Source: Sinotaia quadrata (Eukaryota > Mollusca > Gastropoda > Architaenioglossa > Viviparidae). Taken from it: DNA of 64,000 nt. Below, piece by piece: positions 52,256-64,000 of the stretch. The position numbers were made by a program, and so were the translations under genes. The notes beneath the pieces were generated by a model that had not been told where the DNA came from, ran no database searches, and worked only from the letters and a program-made list of their open reading frames with translations. Every line of letters starts with the position of its first letter. The first letter of the stretch is position 1. The DNA lies in NCBI GenBank assembly GCA_028829895.1, contig CM054183.1, positions 22,302,975 through 22,366,974 on the forward strand, in the 5' to 3' direction.

Positions 52256-55077
52256 CTGCATCACTTTCTTTTGCAAATGCCAGAAGGACGGAAGAATATG
52301 TCTAAAGATGAATGAAAGTTAGGGGGCCGGGTCTCATCCCACCACATGAAGTTTCCATTCTAGAGCACGACAATTGTGTTGATTCACTGCACCCCTTTTG
52401 TGTGCATTTGCAAGTGTGTCCGACTCCCCTGAGGAACTTTCTAGCAAAGGAAGTGCTAGAAATTTGTTACCGCAATTGTCTACTCATGAAGCTAATACGG
52501 CAAATGTGCTTCTAGTTTAGTCTTGAGGAATCTAGAGTGTGGGAACATTCTTCAACTTGCTTAGCAGAGTGCCTGGAAAATTGACTATTTATTGTGAACA
52601 ATAAACTTGTGACATTAGTGTACAAAGTGTACAAAGGACTGTTGTGGCTTACGTCATTGAACAGGTTATGTACAATTACCATATCACTCTATAACTCCAT
52701 TTGTTCAATGATAAGTACAATCCTGTGATTTATGTTGATACCAATCTGACTGCTTAATTAGGTGTTAGAATATAAACTGAACAAGCATTGGAATTACTTA
52801 AAAATTTGTTTTGTAAAATGTTGATGTCAAATAACTTTCTCATTGTGTTTGTATATATGTATATTGATTGTTGATTTAATAAATTTATAAGTGAGAGACA
52901 TGTTGGTCATATGGGAGAATTATTGATAACTATAAATTAAGATTCTCCATCACTTTTAATTAGTTTTGAGTTATTAATAAATAAATAATATTCATAACCA
53001 TTAATAAAGGAGTGCATGTCACAATATTATCTATTTATAATATAATACACTTCTTAAATGCGTACTGGGTTACAATAGGGTAACCTCTCTATGTTCCTCC
53101 ATACCCATGCTATTCATCATATTTAAAATATATACTTAGAACTGACACCAGCCTGACATATTCCCATACTCCCTTGGTGGATCATTCACATTCAAAGATT
53201 CTCTTTTATGTCCGACTTCGTAATCATTATATAACATCCCTACCCCCACAAATGAACCTTTCTTCTAGTATACAAGAAGGAAGTAGTGGATGAACAATAA
53301 AGGAAAGAGAAATGTATTTTAACAACATAAATTGACTGCACACACTACATAGAATATAGTACAGAATTAAATATAAAATAGGGATGTACACAAACATATT
53401 AATTATAAATTTATAAAATAAATTATTAATTATAAATTTCATTTTGCTAGCCTTATTTAAATATAATCTTTGACAGCCAAACAGCTAATTGTATTGTTCT
53501 TGAATTCTTGGAGAGTTCTTTTAGATATCCATAAATAATGTTCTTGTAATATTATTACTATCATCAACATCAATGATCAACACATACTATTGTATTAACA
53601 TCATATGAGTAGTGAAAGAAAACTGAGACATATTATAAGGTTACATGACCTGAGTTGTCTTTTCCTGCCACTCTGCCAGTGGTAGAGTAACAATGATATC
53701 ACAGACAATGGTTCGGACCAATCAATCGCCGTGTTACATCTGCGGGTCACGTTTACAGTTAATTGTCCAATAGTCGAAGTGAAAATTGAGATGAAATCAC
53801 TGTAACTTGTCGAATTGATAAATACAGAGTGGAACATCAGCAACCAAGTAAGGTCACAGAGAGAAATAACAAGAAGAGAAACAAATCAGTTACTGCCAAT
53901 GATTCCTGGAATAACATCGCTATTTCATCTCCAGTTGTTAGTATTTAAGCCCATATTTAACTTAATTTAACTTGTCTATGTTTTCAAAATGTGTTGACGT
54001 TAGTCTCTTACTGGCGGTACGTTTTGTGTGCATGAATCAGCAGGACGATTTGCCAGAGATCCGGGATTGAATAAACATATTTGTCAGTGTATATGAGAGG
54101 CTAACAGATTTATGTATTTACTTATTTACTTTCTCACCTGTGTGTATGTGTGTGCGCACGCGTAATATGTTTGTAGGTATGGGTCTTTGTGCATTTCAAT
54201 GAAACGTGCAGGGTGGTTGTTGTTTTTTTTAAAAATTTATAACCACTTGGCCATGTTAATCAAAGTTTACAGCTTCATAAATAATCTCTACCTAGCTTAT
54301 TGGCCATTGATCACGCAACTTAAACAACAAACACTCCATCATCTATCTGTCGCAAACATCAAACACCAGTCAATAAATCTACCACCATGCACACTCATTC
54401 GTTCAGGACCTCACTTTGTGTCAAGGGCAATGTCTCCCTGATTACAATTCCACTAAACTGAAAAAGAAACAAATTAAAATATACATGGCATGATATTCCA
54501 CTTAATCATCCTCCACAAAATCTTTAAAGTATAATTTTCACACAAGAACAAATGTGACCCATCAAGACAAATGATTCTTAATCTTACTTTGTTTTATTTT
54601 AAAGATATTATGATATTCCAAAAGTTAAGGATTTTACTTTTGATTTGATACCATACTTATCATTCGACTGTAAAAAATAAAAAGGTTAAGCTCATTTAAA
54701 TGAGAATCAGTGGGCATGTTGGTTTTCCTTTGCAACTGGTATTATTTTTTCACAAAACCTAAACAAATTTTGCATGATGATAAAGGTACAAAAATTACAA
54801 GTCTAAAACTAAAATTAATACTAGCCATGAATTATGAAATACAGCAAAAAATAGCTATTATTCACAAGGTCTCATCAAGCAGTCACAATTTATAGTAAAT
54901 TAGCTAAAAATATTTGTCCAAACAAACAATGTGAAAAAATAATTATTAGGAATATAATATTAAAAGGATTAGTAAGATAAGTAAATAAAAATATTTACAG
55001 CATCCAATGCTTGTTAAAATATCCATATAACTTTCAAATAAATGGTGAATAAGATTTAAATATTTAAGTATCTACTT

Positions 55078-55243
55078 TGATTTGAACCGATGGCCTCTGA
55101 TTTATTTGTTTCACTGTGATGATTGGTTCAACTTTTTCTTCACTGTCACTGTCACAGACATTCTCAATGCCATGATGGTCACTTTCATGCTCTCTCGACT
55201 TGCTGCTACAGTCGCCATTGCTATCATCACCCGATTCAACTAT
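55078..55243 (-). CDS. possible terminal coding exon, unknown protein
   Basis: Minus-strand acceptor TTTTGTGGCTTATAG at 55244, then an open frame of about 54 codons: an acidic Ser-rich segment (ESGDDSNGDCSSKS, CDSDSEEKVEP) and a basic end (VQIKVDT) before the stop. Composition and splice signal look like a C-terminal exon, but I found no upstream exon and recognise no family. Confidence 0.3.
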
Positions 55244-55859
55244 AAGCCACAAAATAATCTGACACAAGCACACAAATTGATCTGCTATAGGAAAAATATT
55301 TGATTGACCAGAATTTAAGATTTGAAGTAGCTTAGTTTGTTTACATTTATTCGCAATCCATGTTATAGGAATCAATACGTCGTGATGTCTGGGGCATGTT
55401 TGAGAAATGACATAAAATATGGCACACCATTATGAAGCTCCAGTACTGACGCAGTCAATAGAAATTTAGAGAGAAGAGATGGGGGTGGGTGGGAAGGGAG
55501 AGAAACAACTAGAAGCGGACAAAAAGCAAGAGCGATGGGAAAGGAAGGAGTACGTAATTAGGTGAGAGTGGTTTGCACTTCATTTAGATCCGGTACTGAA
55601 GGCGTATTTGCTCACTAAGGGCGATTAGTTGAGTGTATATTCACATAAAACAGTAAATAAACAATATAAATTGAATTAGAAAGAGTCTATCCATCGCGCA
55701 TGAGTGTTAAAAATCGAATATTAAAACCTTGCGTTAATAAAATGATCGAGAGTTGTCTACCCTAAGTCGTACAATCGCAAGACGAATTAGGTACAGATAT
55801 GTCTCACAACGGTTCAATAGGTTTTATAGACTTGGAGTTGATTTGATTGAGTGTAGGGG

Positions 55860-55932
55860 GGCGCTTCCGGTTTCCGCCGCTTTCGCGCTCTTATATATAG
55901 ACTTGGAGGGCAGTTTAGAAACTTTATATAGC
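55860..55932 (-). promoter_or_regulatory. possible promoter, minus strand
   Basis: Reading on the minus strand, CTATATAAAG and TATATATAAGAGCGCG are followed by a GC-rich patch with AACCGGAAGCG, an ETS-type core. It is the only GC-rich patch for kilobases and lies upstream of the possible exon at 55243. The link is speculative. Confidence 0.25.
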
Positions 55933-57539
55933 GACAGTGTGCCGTATGAATAGAGAGACACTCAAAGTGTACGATACGTCATAAACGAATACCTTTTGCA
56001 TAACAACTGCTGTATTCACAAGTTCGTCTCATGGACACTGTACAATTAAAAGTATGAGGCCAACGCTACCTTCGTTACTGGTTATGATTCTTATTGATTA
56101 ATTAATTGTCCAAAACTAATTACAAGTAATGAGATTTTTAATTTTTGTTCGTAATAATTGTCCAGAAGACACCACTCGCCTCTCTCACTTGATGGATATG
56201 CGGGCGTTGTAAATGTTGTCTCTCTTCCACAACATTAAAGACAAACATTTACCGTCACACAATCTGTCCGTAGGTGGAGAACTTCTTACCAAAGGAGAAG
56301 ATAAATCCATCTTTAATCTATGTTTATCAAAATTACTCCACTATAAATTTCTGGTTAAACTTGATTACTATGACTACAGAACAATTTTTTAAAATAAATA
56401 CTTTAAAAAATCAAGCAGAAAATACAAACTTATAAACAAGCATACAAATTAACAAATTATTTTTAAAATAAGAAACACACTCAGGCAAATAACATTGGAA
56501 AGCAAATACTAAACAATCTAAGAAACAAACAAAGAAACAAAGAAACAAATAATTAAATAAGTAGAAATGACAGTTAAACAAATAAACATACATAGTTTAA
56601 AACAGACATAAAAAACTGATAGAGAGAATGCAATAAACAAACCATGAGTGTTCTGTATTTGTTTCTCAGCAAGTGTCAAGAAGAGCTAGTGTGAACAGCA
56701 AGGAAGGGTAACTCTTTACCATTCGATTAGAGCTCAGCAAGACTTGAATTCTTGAAGGTTGTTAGTACCGTAAGATTGTTACAACATATACATCCCACTT
56801 TATTAAAACATTTGATTGTTAATTGCTTTTTTTTTAATTTACCAGATTTAATGATATAACACAGTCACATACATGCGTGAAAGTAAATGTGATATTATAT
56901 TGTTTCACTTATTTATATGCGAAAACGTATGTACGCACACACACACACACACACACACACATTCTTACTAACAAGTAGGCAAGACCACGCACCTCTACAC
57001 ACAAATATATGTTGTGTGACTACCAAGATAAAATATCAGTTTATTACCCGAACGTATATATATATATAAAACATTACGACTGGTAAGGTCAAGGTCAGGC
57101 TCTAGTGACGATTATGAACCATTTCGTCACAATTACTAATCAGAGACTAAAATTTAACTATCAACAGCTTAGGTTCGTGTGCACTTGCCATTTCCAAACT
57201 GACTTTTAAAATATAGAAAAAGATAAAGAAAGAATTAAACAAATTCACTATATAAAATTTTATTTTAACATGGCATTTTTATGTCAGCGGAGAACACAAT
57301 GACAAAGTGTTCTGAAGTGTGACGTTACATACAATCATGTACATTCGCCTATAACTTTCTTATCGCCTCCCGTTCTAATATATGTGTTTGCTAGATTTTA
57401 GTAGACAGAATTTGCACAGTGAAGTAGAGAAAACACACCTGAAGAGTTTTCGTATGAGACCTGCTTGCTGTTATTGATTGTAGGTCAGTCGCGTATCATT
57501 TTGATATGTTGTACTTTGCCGAGATTCCTGGGGAAGGCT

Positions 57540-57544
<5 letters not shown>

Positions 57545-57579
<35 letters not shown>
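57545..57579. repeat. (GT)n microsatellite
   Basis: Uninterrupted GT run. Confidence 0.95.
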
Positions 57580-57580
<1 letters not shown>

Positions 57581-59014
57581 TTGGGGGAGAGAGTGCATGT
57601 CGTTACTGCCACAATTTCCTTAGACGCTACAGTTATGGAGAATATGTGGCCACCTGTTTTGTTGATTTTGCCTTTGGGAGTTAGAGATTGTGTTGGGAAT
57701 GATGGTGAAATAAATGCATAATTATTTCAGTGTGTGCGTGTGTGTTTATGTGCGCATGCGATCACTCAAAATACAGTGGAGACGAGTTCATTTCAAGCAA
57801 TACAAACGGAGGCGAGAATTATCATTCTTGATGAACTTTTCGATATAAAATATATTGAAGGACGTGGACATGGCACGCGCTGAAGTTCTACAACGATCTT
57901 TAACACAGCACTCTAATGATTTCAGACAAAATAATTCACAAATTAATTTCCTCCCTCTTAGTTTCTTTCTCGTGAGTCACATATCTCTCTCGACAATCCA
58001 ACGTTTACTCCGTTAGAACAAATAGTCTACAATAAGATTCCAGGTGCAAGTAAACTATGTTGTGGTTAGATGTTTACTTTGAAATTTTAAAGCTGAATGA
58101 CATTAGGATGAGCATAGAATGGTATTCAAAATGACTTTTACGGGTCGGCCAGTTTATGTGATCTATATAACAGTTAACAGTTAACTATCTGTCCATGCCA
58201 TGATGTATTCGATGAAGTGGAACCATGTCTACAATAGCATGATGAGAACTAATGAGAACTATTATTTGTGCCACGTAAATTAACCAGCAGGTCGAGGCAC
58301 GGGATTAGGGCGTGGAGTATCTGCCTGTCCTTACAGAAAGTCGTATGAACAGTGATTTAGTAAAGTCTTAGTCTGGAAGAAAGGAGAAGTTTAATGTAAG
58401 TTATATTACCATTAGAATTTATGTTTGGCCAGTGGTCAGTTAAGAAATTTCAGTAGTAAGTGTTAAAACTACTTGTCCTGACCCAAACCGGCCGAGTCAA
58501 TGATTACGTTGATCCCCGTGGTCCAGCACAGAGAAAACGTCTAATTCATAAAGGTAGATTGCCGTTTCTCACTTACAAGAGATTACTGTGTATGTTAAAA
58601 CCTATTTCTCATGTCTCGTCCTGGCATTGCTTACATTTCATCCTGACATCCGCTGGAGAATCGCCAGTGCAGTTACTTACTGGTATTGACCTTGGTCACC
58701 ACGGTTCAGCTGAACACAGAAATGGCACTAACTGGAACAATGCTAGCAGGGCAACCTAAATCAGACTCACGGACCATGCCAAGGGGACATAACTCGCTGT
58801 TTCACGCTATACTCTATAGAAACAAGTGTATCCGCGATCAGTATCAAACATAAGGATACGGCGTTCTCTCATAAAGCCAACGTCTTATTTTAGCTAATCC
58901 GGTTTTCTGAGAATGGATTCACAAATTGCATAGCCTTTGCATATTAGGGTGTCACAGATTTCTAGCAAGTTCAGGATTGTTCATATTTTTAAGTGTGGTT
59001 TTGTTTGTTTGTTT

Positions 59015-59017
<3 letters not shown>

Positions 59018-59095
<78 letters not shown>
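59018..59095. repeat. (GT)n(GA)n compound microsatellite
   Basis: GT run, a TTTGTGTGA junction, then a GA run. It mirrors the tract at 1395-1465. Confidence 0.96.
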
Positions 59096-59098
<3 letters not shown>

Positions 59099-59346
59099 GT
59101 ATGTATGTTTGTGTAGTTTTCACTCAACTCATTTTCCATAGGCAAAGAAGACTACCATGTAATTTTTAAAAAACACATTGCGAGTATTGTGCATAATATT
59201 GAGTTAGAATACATTGACTTATTATTGTTAGTAATTATTGATATATTTAAGATTTTAGCTAGTTAGAATTTTTTTAAATGGGCAGCTAAACTTTGACAGG
59301 ATTTTTCAAGTAAAATGTGCACTGAGTTTTTGTCTGATATAAGGAT

Positions 59347-59444
59347 GTAAGTTAGGCGTTGCTTGGCAACACAAACATGAAACCTTAGGTAGGGTGTAAG
59401 TTAGGCGATGCTTGGCGATGCTTGGCGACACAAACATGAAACCT
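59347..59444. repeat. tandem duplication
   Basis: GTAAGTTAGGCGTTGCTTGG followed by CAACACAAACATGAAACCTT, present twice. The second copy has an extra CGATGCTTGG. Confidence 0.9.
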
Positions 59445-60894
59445 TCATAACTCATAGCAATCGCTGTTGATTCCTCAGATGATATACAGTTACAGAGGGG
59501 CTACCTGGGGGGCGGGGGGGAGGGTCGAGGGGAGAGGGGAGCGCTGGAACTGACATTGAACTATATGTGTAGATTGTTTTAAACTGGAAACAGATATTTG
59601 TATGACGTCACATAAACCACAGGGCTTGCATGGCCACAATTTTTCTCATTTTAATAATCCCACTTGATACCCGTCTCCAGTTGAATTGAAAATCAACTGG
59701 GTATTCAATGCAGTGAAGATGGCTGAAGAAGGGAAGGCCGTACTTTGCAAGATGGTTAATCAACCAAGGAGCCATTGCGGTAATTCGTTGAAGCAGTTCA
59801 AAGCAGACATCCGGTGTGGTCTGTCTCAACTTCTTTTGCTATCCCAGACTGGACCAACTGCACTTATGTGGTTTTTGGTAAGAGACAATGCCAGGTCTGA
59901 TAATACTTCATTTGACGGCAGAGCGCGACATCAATCTATCGCACGAAGAGGAAACAATTTGGAGAAACATATCTTCAGGAAACTGACTCACTTACGGGTA
60001 GCCCATTTGGGGGAACCATGCCAGAGCTGCTCCGACACCAAGGCGAGTGTGTCAAAAACTGGAAGGGGACTCATTCACGGGTACTTACAGAGCGAGATTG
60101 ACGAGAACGACGACATGACAATAGAGACAACACAACATTTCAGTTGAAATCTGAACGTATGTGCATGCACTCACCACTGGTCTACAAATTTCCTGAACTA
60201 AAGCAGCGTGTGATATGAGAGCTGCATGTACTTGGCTCTCGGCTGATGATTTCCTGAGGAAAAATTACCTGTAAATTGAAGTTCTACACCCTAAAAACCC
60301 CAGGTGACCTTTCAGAGTGATGGTGCCTAAAATTCCTGAGTGTTCGAATTATAAACCTTATAAAATAGATAAAAGAATAAGAGTAGATAGAATTACATTT
60401 GTGTTAGGGCTTAAAATTTAAGAAGAAAGAATCTTTTATGCGTTTACATTAAATTAGTTTGTGGAAATTTAATACTGTGTAACTTTTTAATGACTTTATT
60501 ACTCTTTACAAACACTGAGTGAGTAATTAAAAAATTACCACTCATTTTAAGTTCTTAAAATTTCTTTTTAAAAATGTTCTTCATAATGCTGATATTGCAG
60601 CTTACAATTTGTTAACTCAATTTCGTTATCCATTTACTTAGAAAGTGTTGTCCTTTATACCTAGAGTGAATGTTCTATGAAGGAGTGATATGATTGCTTT
60701 GAATGATTTTTTTATTGTATGAGAAAGAATCCGTAGGACAATAAATATAAGTCATAATCATCAGGAAGAAAAGGAAATTGCTCACTATTGTTTTGAAAGG
60801 GTGGGTGTTATACTGACGTTACCTTGTACTGTATTATTTACATTATTCAGTCTTCTGTCATTCTCGCATTAGTTAACAAACACGTTAACATATG

Positions 60895-60970
60895 TAACCA
60901 TGCATACATCAGCATACATACGTAACCATGCATACATCAGCATACATACGTAACCATGCATACATACAGA
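60895..60970. repeat. 28-bp tandem repeat, nearly three copies
   Basis: Units of ACCATGCATACATCAGCATA CATACGTA. Confidence 0.93.
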
Positions 60971-63649
60971 TAAACGCCTATGGTGAATGCTTGTCGGACG
61001 CTGTGACCAACAACCAACAGATTTATATGTAGTGTTGACACATCACAATGTTGTGTAGCACTGGCGATGTTTAACGGGACGCTACAGTGACTTTTCTCAA
61101 ACACAGACAAAAGATCCTCCCGTCATTTGACACATTGTTTATTTCATATTTCTATTTTGTTCCTCTGTGATAGTGAGTAAGAACTGGTTTAACCATGTAC
61201 TTAAAATGTAATATTTATTTGCTCTCTTCTTTAAGCAATGTCGGTTTGAATATTATGTTTACATAACCAGAAGCGCATCATTTTAAACCGTGATGTCTGA
61301 CAACTGCCGAGTGCGGTTCACAAATGGAATTATCATTCATAATTAATTATCTTTAACCCACTATAACTAATTTCTGTTGCAAGATAAAACAGCTTAGAAA
61401 CATAATTATTTGTGGTGTAGAAACGTATATGTTTACTTATTAATTTCGCACTTTGTGTATGAATTCCATTTAGCATTATCGTGACTGAAGGTAAGAAAGT
61501 TCACTCTCTGTGTGGAAAGCATTTAGATGTCAGTACTTAATAGCAGTAGCCGACTATTACAGATCGGCACCTGTGACCCCAAGTGCACTCTAAGACCCTG
61601 AGACTCATGAGACTCGTCGAGATTCTGGCTCATAATCTCCAAGACTCTAAAGAACTTCGACACCACTTCTAGCATCCAAGCGAGCTGCAGACAAGACGAA
61701 TAGTGGACAGACCTATATGTAATGCCAGCCATTCAACTGTTTTCCGAGATGTACCACCTGCCAACAATTCCTCGACAGCCAGATAAGTTGGACTGAAGCC
61801 AGCAACCAAGCAACTCTGTCAAATAGCAGAGAGTTTAGTACCTTACGGTTGGGCCAGTACCCTTTTTCTCCAACAGGCAAACTTTACTTAGCTTTTCCCC
61901 ATATTAATGCAACACATTAAATTCACATCCTTTAAACCGTAATTATATGACTACCTTTTTCTCTGTAATTTCGGGTAGTGTTGTATAAACACCAGAGTAA
62001 GGGAACATAACTTTTCGGGGCCTCGTTATTTGGCCCTTCTCGTCCATTCTGTCATTCTCACCAAATCTGGTGGTTGTCTGTCCTTGGAGCGTGAGTGCGA
62101 CAATGTATGGTGTTGCCACATAGTTCGGGCGCTCCAGGCCTTGTCAGATAACTTATGCAAATGACCCACACACCACGTCACATAGATAAGTGTTCTTAGT
62201 TAAAGGAATTTAAATTATGATATTTTCCTCGTTTGCAGATTCTGTCAATTTCCTGGTGTTTGGGTTTTTTTTATTGGTTTTTGTTGTTTTTTTCTTTTGT
62301 TGTCGGGGAGAGGGGATTTATATAATTAAGTAAAATGTTTTCCTAAATGTTTAAGATTGTTTAACAAATAGGCAAGTTGCGGTTAATGATAACAATTGAA
62401 AGTTTGAATTTGCATAACAGTGAGAGGAGTGAGATTAGAACTTAGCTAAACAAACATTAAGCGTAATGTTCACTTGTTTTCAGCAGATGACCGAATTTTG
62501 AAGTTTGGTTCAAATTTACTTCCTCTGCTTTTGTTGTTGAAGATTGTGTTTGGACTTTGGTTCTCTTACTGTATGTTGATGTCTGGTTTTTTATGGTGAT
62601 TTAAAAATTATTGCAAGTCGACTTCATCATAACCACCAGACGATTTTGCTAACCATGTCAGTATATCCCCTGTTGTGAGCCACAAGACATTATTGATGCT
62701 GCCAACCAGAAATCAGTAAATCTCATATTGTGAGCCACAAGTCGGTAGTCAGAGTTGCATCTAATGCATAATCTGATTAATATCGGAATCAACTGCTGCG
62801 GGTATTGTCTGAGTTTACGTGAGAAATGTTCGTATATTTTTCCTTAGAGATGATGATATTATTTATCGAATGTAAAAATAGCCCTGTAGTAATTAACACA
62901 GGTGTATAACCGCGAGCAACGTACTTAAGCCCACATGAAATGCTGGCTAAACAAGTGGTTAACGTTTTCTTTCACTTCTCTAATTCGTACTAAAATTTTC
63001 ATGCAGCATTAAATGTAAGTAAACAGTATTCATACAGAATTATGAAAATTGTAATGAGTTAATTATCCAGAGACAAAATAGCCCATTGCAAGATACCATA
63101 TAATTCTCCGGACCTGTGAACGTATATTACAGATTGTATAATTTCCTTCGTTTTCTTTTTTTAAATCATTAAATGCAACCATCACGAAAAATACTCTTTC
63201 CCTGCTCTTCAAAGACAAAGTTCTTTCTGTAAAAGAACAGCCATGTTGAAGAGATTATATTAACTATGTGTTTAAATGCTTTTGCTGTGCGCACACACAA
63301 ACAAACAAACATACACACAAAAAGCTGACTTCTGACATAAAGTATGCACATGAATTTTCTGTAAGAATTTCAATTGGTTGAAAAAGTGACATTATTTTAC
63401 TTATTTTCTTTTTCCTTCATGTGACACCGGAGGAAATGTAATACAATTCCTGCATAATAGGAGACAAGCAGGATTCGACACTGGCACACTGACACACGGA
63501 TACCCAAGCACTCGCACACTGTGAAGTCAGGCGAATTCCGTGGCTTTGTACTTGTACGTGTTCGTATTTTTAAACAGCCGTTGACATGAGGTGATTTGTG
63601 GAGTATTAAGTTTTGTTCAAAGGCGTTTTGTCAGTGTCGTTCCCTCTGA

Positions 63650-63790
63650 ACCAGTTATCAGCAGGCAGTGGATAGCTGTTCCAGTAGACAGTGGATAGCT
63701 ATACTGATACCAGCGGACAGTGGATAGTTAGAGTGACACCAGGAGACACTGGATAGCTATACTGACACCAGCAGACACTAGATATCTACC
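63650..63790. repeat. ~33-bp minisatellite
   Basis: About five copies containing CAGCAGACAGTGGATAGCTA and TACTGACAC. Confidence 0.9.
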
Positions 63791-64000
63791 TGTACACAAG
63801 AAAACAACTTACATCAAACTAAAGACATTTTTGTCATAATACGCAGACTGAAAGCTTGATTCTCTGAACTGAAGGCAGCCGTGCAGAGAGAGTGTAGCCA
63901 GGGGACAAACAAAGGTCAGACAATTTTATATAAATATATTCTTTACTTCGAAAACGGAAGTACATTTCAAAGGGCCTGACCTGATTGATGTACTTTTTCA

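Larger units (their letters stand above)
55940..64000. other. gene-free right end
   Basis: No supported gene. The longest non-repetitive frame is 59686-60147 on the plus strand (153 codons, no recognised domain, no signal peptide, internal donor-like GTAAGA at 59878). Repeats include CA (56937-56961), GT (57545-57579), GT/GA (59018-59095), a 28-bp unit at 60895-60970 and a ~33-bp unit at 63650-63790. Confidence 0.5.

Noticed and set aside
58460..58759. 99-codon plus-strand frame
   Set aside because: No family resemblance, start context or splice signals.
59686..60147. 153-codon plus-strand frame
   Set aside because: No recognisable domain, no signal peptide, mixed composition, and a shadow frame on the other strand; not enough to call a gene.

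Overview
This is animal nuclear DNA. It is AT-rich, packed with micro- and minisatellites, and its genes are split by GT-AG introns (one GC-AG). The secreted proteins have a Cys/Trp pattern that I remember from uncharacterised molluscan and other lophotrochozoan proteins, so a mollusc, probably a gastropod, is my best guess. No ribosomal, mitochondrial or housekeeping gene is present to settle it.

Two gene families account for everything I can support as coding. The first is a trio of six-exon paralogs, called A, B and C here: A (+, 2871-7600, 549 aa), B (+, 28092-34940, 494 aa) and C (-, 37056-43931, 478 aa; tail-to-tail with B). All three share intron phases 1,2,0,0,0. They also share one architecture: signal peptide, Cys-rich N-terminal module (exons 1-2), a stanniocalcin-like helical Cys module (exons 3-4), a linker holding a furin-type R-X-[KR]-R site (exon 5), an alpha/beta module that looks like part of a SEA fold, and a hydrophobic C-terminal tail that could be a GPI signal or membrane anchor (exon 6). 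The splice junctions of all three were reconstructed base by base and the frames close.

The second family is a pair of small secreted, very acidic peptides, D1 (90 aa, coding exons at 13116-13529) and D2 (83 aa, coding exons at 20105-21002). They lie within a tandem segmental duplication. Each copy keeps a TATA promoter, a 5' UTR exon, a trinucleotide tract in front of the coding exon, and similar 3' sequence.

Layout: 1-2750 no gene; 2.87-7.6 kb gene A; 7.6-11.6 kb repeats; 11.6-14.3 kb D1 copy; 14.3-17.3 kb no firm gene; 17.3-21.9 kb D2 copy; 21.9-27.9 kb minisatellites; 28-35 kb gene B; 37-44 kb gene C; 44-46 kb a 49-bp satellite directly upstream of gene C; 46-64 kb essentially gene-free, with a hAT-like non-autonomous element, one possible terminal exon at about 55 kb, and microsatellites.

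The most unusual feature is that several introns begin with tandem arrays built from their own 5' splice site. In gene C intron 2 there are nine donor copies. The first three are 48 bp apart and in frame, so splicing could add a 16-residue glycosylatable unit in steps. Gene B intron 3 has a 30-bp array of GTAAG donors. Weaker versions occur in gene C intron 4, gene B intron 2 and the D2 coding intron. Proposed functions are inferred from motifs alone; no database search or transcript data was available.
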